A stretch of DNA of 61,592 nucleotides from a virus: positions 1-61,592 of IMG/VR virus record IMGVR_UViG_3300044629_000651; one strand, given 5' to 3'. Positions 1 through 6,396 of this stretch are shown here, piece after piece (position 1 is the first letter of the stretch; each line of letters opens with the position of its first letter). Made by a program: the position numbers and the translations under genes. The notes beneath the pieces were generated by a model. The model was not told the origin of the DNA. It searched no databases and was given only the letters and a program-made list of their open reading frames with translations.

Positions 1-164
1 CCGCTACCATTGGCAGTAGCAGAGAAGTCGATGCCTTTGCCGGATGCCATGACAATGTTGTCGCCAACATACAGCTTCTTCGCCACCGCCAAACCGCCCG
101 CCGTCTTGAGCGATGCTGCGGTGGTGCTGGTGGCGTCGGTTGCGTCGGTGACTGAGGTGATGCC
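1..164. repeat. Terminal near-identical overlap, left copy
   Basis: Bases 1-164 match 61429-61592 except at one site (T at 38, G at 61466). Joining the two copies keeps the tail-fibre frame open: 989 nt plus 436 nt gives 475 codons including stop. The simplest reading is a circular or terminally redundant genome whose ends overlap in the assembly. A real repeat inside a longer fibre gene is the alternative, and the single mismatch keeps that open. Confidence 0.8.
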
Positions 165-989
165 TGTTGCTGAGAGGGTTCCGGTGACTGCGAGGCCGGT
201 GGAGGAGAATGTGACAACACTCGCATAGCTTCCGGTTGAATCAGTGCCGTATGCAACAGCATCGCTTCCCGGTATGCGACCAAAGTATGAGTTGTACGAT
301 TGCCAACCTTTGAACCTAATGCCTGCATACTTCGTTGTCCCATCCGCTCCTGTAAAATCCAGCGTCGTTCCAGTTAGGCTGACGCCAAAAGCAGTAAACG
401 ATTGTGATAGTGTCGTCGCCCCACTAGCACTCAGCGTCCCGGTGACGGCGAGGCCGTTGCTGTCGAACATCCCTCTGGTTGTAGTACCAACTGTTATGAG
501 CAGCCGTCTGTCTCCAGTTGCGGAATCACGGGAGATTAAGACGTTTTCCGTGGCCTGCGAACCAATATAGCAAGTAGATTCCCCTGTCCTCGTAGTTACT
601 AGGTAAGGACTAGTTCCAGTCTTTGTTATGGAGATGTCGCCCGTAGCACTCAGAGTCCCGGTTACGGCGAGGCCGGTGGTGCTCATGCCAACTACGGGTG
701 TCGTAAAGGTCGTTCCACCAACAGCAGTGGAAGGAACAAAGTCCAACCTGCCAGCCGCAAAATAGTTGTTTGCTATAGCCCAGTTATACGATGTGCTTGA
801 TCCGTAAATTCGGAGGAATATGCCGTTGTTGTCTGACACGTTGCCGAACGCTGCACAGTTTGTCGCGTTAAGTGACGCAGTAAACGTGCTCGTAGCACTC
901 AGCGTCCCCGTAACCGCCGTATTCCCCGCAATAGCTAGCCCCGCAGCGGCGGTGATTGTGTTTGTTGCTCCGTTTACAGTTATGCTCAT
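1..989 (-). CDS. Tail fibre / receptor-binding structural protein, N-terminal part (continues across contig junction)
   Basis: The frame starts at ATG 987-989, where ATGA overlaps the stop of the preceding 72-residue gene, and runs off the left end. If the contig is circular it resumes at 61428 and stops at 60993, giving 474 residues. The sequence is rich in Thr, Ser, Gly and Ala and repeats short units of the form LAVTGTLSATG at least four times, typical of beta-solenoid phage fibre shafts. The distal part carries a GIDFSATANG-like segment and a YEEGTWTPTL-like stretch seen at the C-terminal side of many phage fibres. Likely exposed on the virion and involved in host binding; the receptor is unknown. 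Confidence 0.75.
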   Translation of the reverse strand, partial: MSITVNGATNTITAAAGLAIAGNTAVTGTLSATSTFTASLNATNCAAFGNVSDNNGIFLRIYGSSTSYNWAIANNYFAAGRLDFVPSTAVGGTTFTTPVVGMSTTGLAVTGTLSATGDISITKTGTSPYLVTTRTGESTCYIGSQATENVLISRDSATGDRRLLITVGTTTRGMFDSNGLAVTGTLSASGATTLSQSFTAFGVSLTGTTLDFTGADGTTKYAGIRFKGWQSYNSYFGRIPGSDAVAYGTDSTGSYASVVTFSSTGLAVTGTLSATGITSVTDATDATSTTAASLKTAGGLAVAKKLYVGDNIVMASGKGIDFSATANGS

Positions 990-1204
990 GTCAGTCTCCA
1001 AGCGCCGTTGATTGTTACGGTGTCATTGATTACGATTGCCCCGGTGGAGCAGTAGGTGAGGTAGAACGGGATTGTGGCGGGGGCAGCAACCGGTGAAGCG
1101 ATTGATGCGGAGCAGGCAGCGTAATTAAGCCCGACGCCCCCCGCGCCACCCCCCGAGTTGTTACCTCGCAGCAGGGCTAGTGTCTTGCGTGCTCGCTTGA
1201 ACAC
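986..1204 (-). CDS. Small hypothetical virion-region protein (72 aa, GTG start)
   Basis: Unrecognised. It starts at GTG (1202-1204) behind an AAGGGG ribosome-binding site, and its TGA stop overlaps the ATG of the tail fibre gene, implying translational coupling. The N-terminus is basic (FKRARK), followed by a Gly-rich turn and a hydrophobic, Thr-rich C-terminal half resembling a beta-strand region. Its position directly before the fibre suggests a small structural or fibre-associated protein, but nothing in the sequence proves this. Confidence 0.55.
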   Translation of the reverse strand: MFKRARKTLALLRGNNSGGGAGGVGLNYAACSASIASPVAAPATIPFYLTYCSTGAIVINDTVTINGAWRLT

Positions 1205-1213
1205 GACAGCCCC

Positions 1214-1624
1214 TTAAATGACGCACTCAAGGGTTATGTCGTAGCTCGACCCGCTTAACCCCCCTACCGTACTGAGGAGCAAGTCCCCGATGTCGCCGGT
1301 CACCGCGTCGTTGTCGGTGTTGGGGTCGACCAAGTTGCCGAACTGTTCGAAGTTGTCGTAGCCGTTGTTGGTGAGCACCATTGCCACGTCATCCGTGGTG
1401 TGATTCCAAGCCAGCTTGACGTAGGTGAATCCCTGCGTGGTCCAGCGGATCGAAGCGATCTTGATCTTGTCCGGAGCGACGCCGGCGGGGGTTGTCAGCG
1501 CTGAACGATCCACCTTGACGACATCGGTTTCGTTTCCGGTGTCGTAGATGAACGCGAGGTGGACGATGTATCTGCGCGAGTTGGTGTTCGAGAACAGAAC
1601 CCGGGCAACGACGGTATTGGCCAT
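1214..1624 (-). CDS. Hypothetical structural protein (136 aa)
   Basis: Begins MANTVVARVLFS after an AAGGAG site about 9 nt upstream. No signal peptide or membrane segment. Composition is beta-rich with many Thr, Val and Asn, like virion surface or decoration proteins. It lies between a jelly-roll-like structural protein and the tail fibre in the late operon, which supports a virion role. No specific family is recognised. Confidence 0.6.
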   Translation of the reverse strand: MANTVVARVLFSNTNSRRYIVHLAFIYDTGNETDVVKVDRSALTTPAGVAPDKIKIASIRWTTQGFTYVKLAWNHTTDDVAMVLTNNGYDNFEQFGNLVDPNTDNDAVTGDIGDLLLSTVGGLSGSSYDITLECVI

Positions 1625-1673
1625 GACGGTACTCCTTTTCCGGTGCAGGCTTTACGCCCACCCTCCATACGAA

Positions 1674-1693
1674 GCGGGGGCCGAAGCCCCCGG
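1674..1693 (-). terminator. GC-rich UUCG hairpin between structural genes
   Basis: On the minus strand a 7-bp CGGGGGC/GCCCCCG stem (1675-1681 with 1686-1692) closes a TTCG tetraloop just after the 254-residue gene. No T-run follows in the transcribed direction; the T-run lies on the other side. It is therefore more likely an RNA-stabilising or processing hairpin than a strong terminator, although it would terminate plus-strand antisense transcripts. Confidence 0.45.
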
Positions 1694-1696
1694 TTT

Positions 1697-2461
1697 TTAA
1701 CGCTCGCTGACGATGCGGGTATAGTCAACCCAGAGGTTGTTGCCCCCCGCGCCATTGCCGTTCACCATGCCGAAGAACGCACCAAGTGCTTTTGCCGTTG
1801 GGATGGTAGTCGTGGTTTTCACAACCTGCGTTCCATCGACGAAGCCGAACGCGGTCGCGCCGTCGTAGTAAATCGCAAGGGTGTGCCATGTATTGACGAC
1901 CAAAACGGTAGCATCGCCAGCAGTGGTCGTGATACCCGCATCGGCGGTGTCCGTGTACATCACGGTGGTCGCCGCGCCATCGGCGATACCGAACGAAATC
2001 ACGTCATCGTTGGCGGTGTTCCACAGCGTAACGGGGGTGGTGACCGCCGTCTGCGAGGACAGACCAAACTGGATGATGTTGTCCGTCACGTCGTCCGTGC
2101 GGATGCGAGTCTCGTAGAAGAACCGCTTGCCGGTGGCCAGTTGGAACGTCTTGTTCGAGTAGATCGCCACGCCTTCGGAGAGGGTAGCGTCCGTCAGTGC
2201 GAGGACGCCGTTACGTCCAACCGCAGCGGTTGTGGTGACCAGAGCCGTACCACCGGTGTCGATGGCTGCGCCTTGCCAGCCCCACGGAGTGTTGATAACC
2301 GGGCCGTTGGTGATGGAGGTAGCAACGACGAACTGGTGAAAGTCGTCATGCCAAACGTCGAACTCGGCGGAGGACATCATCCCCATGCCGGTACGATACC
2401 TGTAATCCGCGCCGTTAAGCTGCGGGCCGTGAACGATTGGACCTTTGAATCCTGTGGGCAT
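1697..2461 (-). CDS. Structural protein, probable lectin-like jelly roll (254 aa)
   Basis: The start is chosen at ATG 2459-2461, preceded by AAGGAG 7-8 nt upstream; the longer frame to 2476 would read through the ribosome-binding site. The N-terminal 60 residues resemble major-coat-associated phage proteins. Residues about 80-254 have the alternating strand pattern of concanavalin-like folds: YETRI at about 118, TWHTLAIYYDG near 195, and a DGTQV turn. It lies immediately downstream of the major capsid gene, so it is probably a head decoration or capsid-associated protein. The fold assignment is inference. Confidence 0.55.
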   Translation of the reverse strand: MPTGFKGPIVHGPQLNGADYRYRTGMGMMSSAEFDVWHDDFHQFVVATSITNGPVINTPWGWQGAAIDTGGTALVTTTAAVGRNGVLALTDATLSEGVAIYSNKTFQLATGKRFFYETRIRTDDVTDNIIQFGLSSQTAVTTPVTLWNTANDDVISFGIADGAATTVMYTDTADAGITTTAGDATVLVVNTWHTLAIYYDGATAFGFVDGTQVVKTTTTIPTAKALGAFFGMVNGNGAGGNNLWVDYTRIVSER

Positions 2462-2530
2462 TTTGATCTCCTTCAAGAAAATGCGGGTTTAGGTGGCTGG
2501 ATACTATCAGGGTTTTCGGAGGGGATCAAG

Positions 2531-2560
2531 TAAAAGAAAGGCCACCCGAAGGTGGCCTTT
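2531..2560 (-). terminator. Rho-independent terminator after the major capsid gene
   Basis: A perfect 10-bp stem AAAGGCCACC/GGTGGCCTTT (2537-2546 with 2551-2560) with a TTCG loop on the minus strand, followed in that direction by TTCTTTTAC. It sits 24 nt past the capsid stop and would partly insulate high capsid expression from the following genes. Confidence 0.75.
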
Positions 2561-2583
2561 CCTCGACCGGGAACCCCCAATCC

Positions 2584-3495
2584 TTACGCGCCGCTCGATG
2601 CGTACGCTCCGCGCGGGTTTCCGAACAGGAAGCCGTAACGCTCTCGTACCCGATAGCGTATGTTACCTGTGTTATCGTCGGAGTCCATCTTCTTGCGAAG
2701 CGGGGAGCGCTCGACGTACTGCAGGCCGTTCTCAGCGTCGGTGGTGATGAACCACGCATCCGGGTCACTGAGGAACACGTTGGTGGAGAAGCCGCCAGCG
2801 ATCAGCCCCATCGACTTGATGGCGTTGAGATCGTTGTCAGCCGTACCCACGCGACCATCGGTCTTCAACAGACGCTGCGAGACGAACTGAAGTTCGGTCG
2901 GGACGATCAGCTTCTTGGCCGTCAGGTGCACCGGCAGGCCGCGCTCGTCAGTAGCATCGCCGATCAGGATCAGCATGTCTTCCAGCGAGGTTTCCGAGAT
3001 GTCGGCTTGCGTCGACAGCGTGTTGGCCAGCGTGCCCCCACCCATCAGCGGATGGTCGGTAGCAAACAGAACCTTGCCGTCGCCGCCGGTGTAGCCAGCG
3101 GTGAAGCCGTAGTTCAGCAGGTTGGCACCCTTGACGTTCTTGGTGTATTGCATCGAACGGGCGAGAGCCTTGGCCATCTGCGAGCCGAGGTCGGCGTACA
3201 GGTCGTCTTCCTGCGCTTCTTCGGTGATCGCCACCGCGAGAGCAACAGTTTCGAACACCAGACGGGCAACCCAGCCTTCGGAACCTTCGTCGAAGGTGTA
3301 GCCGGAGCCTTCGGCTTTGACCACGCCGCCGCCCAGACCGGACATCAGAACCTGCTCGATGTACGCCTTCTTGGATTCCTTGGCAACGGTGCAGAAGTCA
3401 CGCCAGCCTTCGGGTTGGGACTTGTACTCAAGTCCGAAAACTGCATCAAGCCCTTCTTGCAGTTGCTTTTTGATAAGTGCGCGATTCATTGCCAT
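2584..3495 (-). CDS. Major capsid protein
   Basis: A 303-residue protein that fits the HK97-fold major head proteins of the Mu gpT-like type. It has an N-terminal helix (ALIKKQLQEGL), a central segment with FETVALAVAITEE, a turn FATDHPLMGGG, and a C-terminal strand block ending in RERYGFLFGNPRGAY. It is preceded by the decoration-type gene and scaffold, followed by a strong terminator, and has AAGGAG 8 nt before ATG. It would polymerise into the procapsid shell around the scaffold. Family assignment rests on remembered sequence pattern and synteny. Confidence 0.82.
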   Translation of the reverse strand: MAMNRALIKKQLQEGLDAVFGLEYKSQPEGWRDFCTVAKESKKAYIEQVLMSGLGGGVVKAEGSGYTFDEGSEGWVARLVFETVALAVAITEEAQEDDLYADLGSQMAKALARSMQYTKNVKGANLLNYGFTAGYTGGDGKVLFATDHPLMGGGTLANTLSTQADISETSLEDMLILIGDATDERGLPVHLTAKKLIVPTELQFVSQRLLKTDGRVGTADNDLNAIKSMGLIAGGFSTNVFLSDPDAWFITTDAENGLQYVERSPLRKKMDSDDNTGNIRYRVRERYGFLFGNPRGAYASSGA

Positions 3496-3510
3496 GATCG
3501 TTCTCCTTGA

Positions 3511-4059
3511 TTAGGCCATGAGAGGCACGTTGTTGAACACAATAACCTTGGCGTTGATGCCCCAAGCGTTATCCGCTTTTGCCGCCAGCCCGTAAACCAT
3601 CCACTGGCCGGTGCCGGTGTCACTGATGTCGATCTCCTGCCCGGACTGGCCGGTCAGCGTCGAACCTGCGTGGTCGGCTTCCATGTCGTAGGCAACACCT
3701 ACGCTGGCCACAGTGCTGGTGGTGCCGGTGTCGGTCTGCACTTCGTACAGGATGTCCGGGTCGACATAGACGAGTGCCTTGACGACAGCAGCAGTGTCGG
3801 TCAGGGCAACGCCGGGCCAGTACTTCGAGAAGATCACTTCGCCAGCGTTGTTGCGGTACTCGCAGCCGGCGAACACGCCGAGGACGGTCGCGGAGTCTTG
3901 CGCCGCGATGTTGACCAGACCGGAAGCGAGGATCACGGAGTCGCCGTAATAGATGGCGGTGCCGTAGTTGTAAGCGATGGTGAATTCAGCGGTGCGGATT
4001 TCGCCACCACCTTTGTGCCCGCAGGGTACGAACCCACGCGGAGCGTCGACGTTTGCCAT
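3511..4059 (-). CDS. Head decoration / capsid stabilising protein (182 aa)
   Basis: Begins MANVDAPRGFVPCGHKGGG, a pattern typical of small capsid-associated proteins encoded directly before the major capsid gene. It is Gly, Ala, Val and Thr rich, predicted beta, with no membrane segment or catalytic motif. It is 15 nt from the capsid gene and the first gene after the TTGACA promoter at 4177-4205, so it shares high late expression with the capsid. The decoration role is inferred from position and composition. Confidence 0.65.
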   Translation of the reverse strand: MANVDAPRGFVPCGHKGGGEIRTAEFTIAYNYGTAIYYGDSVILASGLVNIAAQDSATVLGVFAGCEYRNNAGEVIFSKYWPGVALTDTAAVVKALVYVDPDILYEVQTDTGTTSTVASVGVAYDMEADHAGSTLTGQSGQEIDISDTGTGQWMVYGLAAKADNAWGINAKVIVFNNVPLMA

Positions 4060-4176
4060 GATTGGCTCCTTTGTCAGATGAAAAGACTGTTTCGCCCCAA
4101 CATCTGCGCAGAAGGAATAGTCGGCATCTGCGCCCAGCCAGCGGTTCGGGACACCAAAACCACCGTGTAAGCAAAC

Positions 4177-4205
4177 AGCCTACCGACTATTTTCTACCTT
4201 GTCAA
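4177..4205 (-). promoter_or_regulatory. Sigma70-like promoter for capsid genes
   Basis: On the minus strand a perfect -35 TTGACA (4200-4205), a 17-nt spacer and -10 TAGGCT (4177-4182). It lies in the 150-bp gap between the 167-residue gene and the decoration protein gene and would start near 4170, giving capsid genes extra transcription within the late operon. Confidence 0.65.
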
Positions 4206-4209
4206 GCGC

Positions 4210-4713
4210 TTACTCGTCGTTTTTGATGTTGATCATCCTCGTCGAGGTTTTCCGCTCCTGCGTGATGGGCATGTCAGCGCGTGAGTGCTTCTGGAGTTCG
4301 CCTTCGATCCCTGCCGTGGTAGCGTCCGTCTTGGCCCGATAGTGGTCGTTGCGCTTCTTGACCATCTTCTCTGGCATCTCGCACAGCAGACTGCCCTCGA
4401 CGCCGATGCAACCGGCCCACTTGCCGTGGGAGATTGTCGGGCTGTGCCAGCTGGCCGGCACGGACGACGCGGGACGGGGTTTCCAGCCTTCACGGAACTT
4501 GCGCGCCGTGTTGGTCGGGTCATCCTGCCCCATCGAGCCTACGCGAATCCAGCGCTGGACGAAGCCTTTGCGCGCGGGAGGGGCTTCAAGGCTGGTGGGG
4601 CGAACCCACGGCTTGTCCTCCTCGGCATGGACATCGACATCATCCCACGTCTCGTACTGGCGGGTTTCATGCACGGGCGGGGCCGCGCGGTCTTGTGAAA
4701 TAGTGCGTTCCAT
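4210..4713 (-). CDS. Hypothetical protein in head-assembly cluster (167 aa)
   Basis: Start set at ATG 4711-4713 behind AAAGGAAC; the longer frame runs into the scaffold gene. The protein is charged and Pro-rich at its N-terminus. A conserved-looking middle (GFVQRWIRVG, DPTNTARKFREGW) is followed by MPEKMVKKRNDHYRAK, a basic helical stretch. No enzymatic motif. This kind of protein often sits between scaffold and capsid genes of podovirus-like phages, but its role is unknown. Confidence 0.6.
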   Translation of the reverse strand: MERTISQDRAAPPVHETRQYETWDDVDVHAEEDKPWVRPTSLEAPPARKGFVQRWIRVGSMGQDDPTNTARKFREGWKPRPASSVPASWHSPTISHGKWAGCIGVEGSLLCEMPEKMVKKRNDHYRAKTDATTAGIEGELQKHSRADMPITQERKTSTRMINIKNDE

Positions 4714-4732
4714 CTTGTGTTCCTTTCTTGAT

Positions 4733-5755
4733 TTAGGCGGCAGCGGGACGTTTGTTTCGAGCGTACTCACGGAGAACCTCCTTGTTGGCTGTGTCGAGGC
4801 CGAAGCGGCGCATGTTGGCCAGATCAGCCCGGGTCAGGGTGATGGTCTTGCGGGAGCGGTTGCTGGCCGGCGCATTCCCGGCAGGGGCGACGGGGCTACG
4901 GACAACTGCTGCCGACTTCCGCAGGGTGGGGAACGCCGCGTCGATGCGCGCATCCAGTTCGGTGTAGTAGTCAGTCGATTTGGGGTCGTACCCCTCACGG
5001 ATGAGCTTCTTGTCGACCGACAGGACGAAATCCTTGTGCGCTTCAAACTTCGGATTGTTGAACCAGACCTTGTTCGCACCCAGCCACTTGACCGCCAGAG
5101 GTGCCGGGGCGGGACGTTGGGCGGGGGCGGCGGGTTGCGCGGCAGCGTTGGGTTGCGGCTGGGGCGCAGCGGAGGTGACCTTCTCCGGGTCGGGCAGGCT
5201 GGCCTTCGCCTGACGTACCTGATTCTGCTGGTAGCGCAGCGTATCCAGATCGCCCTTGGCCTTGAGTTCCGCATCGAAGTCGCCGGCCTCCTGCGCCTTG
5301 CGCACCTCTGCTGCCTTCAGCGCGATGTCCTTGTCGTAGGCGTAGTCGAGTGTCTCCGCGAACTGCCGTTGGATCACGGCGTTCTGCTTCTTCACCGCTA
5401 CCAACTCGTCGTCGCGCTCCTTGGCGAGCTTGGCCACACGGATGGCCACGTCGCGCACCCGATCCCGCTCGGCGATGATCTCTTGGCGCAGCCGCTTCTC
5501 ACGGAGGAACCGCTTCTTGGTTTTCTCCGATGCGCCTTCCATCGCTACCGCATCGGCGGCGTCCTCGTCATCCTCGGGCACAGCATCCTCGGCGACAGCT
5601 TCGGCCTCCGGTTCCGCTGCGACTTCCTCAGCAGCGGGTTCGTCCGATTCATCGGACTCATCGACTACAACCTCAATGTCGTCGCCGATATCGGCACCCT
5701 CGAACTCCGCATCACTGGGGTCGAGGTCATCAACTACTTCATTTTCTGTCGTCAT
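4733..5755 (-). CDS. Scaffolding protein
   Basis: 340 residues, very acidic at the N-terminus (residues 1-70 almost all D, E, A and V), then a long charged coiled-coil section (about 75-190: KTKKRFLREKRLRQEI and AELKAKGDLDTL regions), a Pro/Ala/Gln-rich linker (195-225) and a basic C-terminus. This layout and its place between portal and capsid genes match procapsid scaffolds, where the basic tail binds the coat protein. ATG 5753-5755 has AAGGAG upstream. No protease domain is fused. Confidence 0.78.
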   Translation of the reverse strand: MTTENEVVDDLDPSDAEFEGADIGDDIEVVVDESDESDEPAAEEVAAEPEAEAVAEDAVPEDDEDAADAVAMEGASEKTKKRFLREKRLRQEIIAERDRVRDVAIRVAKLAKERDDELVAVKKQNAVIQRQFAETLDYAYDKDIALKAAEVRKAQEAGDFDAELKAKGDLDTLRYQQNQVRQAKASLPDPEKVTSAAPQPQPNAAAQPAAPAQRPAPAPLAVKWLGANKVWFNNPKFEAHKDFVLSVDKKLIREGYDPKSTDYYTELDARIDAAFPTLRKSAAVVRSPVAPAGNAPASNRSRKTITLTRADLANMRRFGLDTANKEVLREYARNKRPAAA

Positions 5756-5764
5756 GGTGTCTCC

Positions 5765-6181
5765 TTATTTCGACGTTTGCAGGGTTGCGGGGTTAGGCAC
5801 GGTGGCGAGAATCTCGTCGTCGTTGATCAGCAGCACCTTGACGCCCTTGTGGGTGAGCTTCTGGCCAGCGTATCTGCCGAAGGCGACGTAGTCGCCCACT
5901 TTGGGGAAGTCCGGCCCGGTTTCCGTGCCTGTGCCCCCCAGCCGCTCATGCTTGCCAGCCATCGGCCCGAGCGCCACGACCTTCCCGATGAAGTTCAGGA
6001 TTTCCTGCGCTTCTTGGTTTGCCAGCGCCAGCACGATTCCGCCCTTGGAAACTTCCTTGGGGCGGGTGGGTGCAACCAGCATCCGCCAGTAGGATGGCTT
6101 GGGCAAGTCTTCGAAAAATGCTTCAGGTAGCTCCGCGTCCTCGTTGCTCCACCCGGAATTGCCCTCGTCGTAGTTGCTCAA
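5765..6181 (-). CDS. GroES-like co-chaperonin (TTG start)
   Basis: 138 residues with the Cpn10 signature: a WRMLVAP strand at about 33, a mobile-loop segment SKGGIVLA at about 45-52, GKVVALGP at about 66-73, VGDYVAFGRYAGQKL at about 97-111, and DDEILATV near the C-terminus. It would cap the host GroEL chamber so that phage proteins, probably the major capsid protein, can fold, as gp31 does in T4. A 30-residue acidic N-terminal extension is unusual. The start codon is TTG (6179-6181) behind GAAGGAG. It lies in the operon between portal and scaffold. Confidence 0.82.
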   Translation of the reverse strand: MSNYDEGNSGWSNEDAELPEAFFEDLPKPSYWRMLVAPTRPKEVSKGGIVLALANQEAQEILNFIGKVVALGPMAGKHERLGGTGTETGPDFPKVGDYVAFGRYAGQKLTHKGVKVLLINDDEILATVPNPATLQTSK

Positions 6182-6182
6182 T

Positions 6183-6386
6183 CTATTCTCCTTCGTCGTC
6201 GTTGAAAAACTTTTCGAAAACTTTGTCCGTCGCCTCGATGGCGTCGGCCAGTCCTTGAATCCGCCCCACCTGCTGCCGGTACTCGGCGTAGTCCGCCGCG
6301 CGCCCGGCGGAGAGCCGCGATGAAATGCTGGCCATCTCCTTGGCTATCGCCTCCCGCAAGACGGCTCGTATCTGCGTCAGTTGCAT
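6183..6386 (-). CDS. Small hypothetical protein (67 aa)
   Basis: A single predominantly helical small protein (VLREAIAKEMAS, DAIEATDKVFEKFF) with an acidic end, between portal and GroES genes. AAGGAG lies 6-7 nt before ATG. Its stop is one base from the GroES TTG start, so the two may be translationally coupled. No family recognised; it could be a small head-assembly factor. Confidence 0.6.
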   Translation of the reverse strand: MQLTQIRAVLREAIAKEMASISSRLSAGRAADYAEYRQQVGRIQGLADAIEATDKVFEKFFNDDEGE

Positions 6387-6396
6387 TAGCTTCTCC

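Noticed and set aside
5530-5796. Long open frames opposite the scaffold, portal and giant virion genes
   Set aside because: They are GC-rich antisense shadows: Arg/Leu/His- or Ser-rich products without start signals, while the minus-strand frames match known families.
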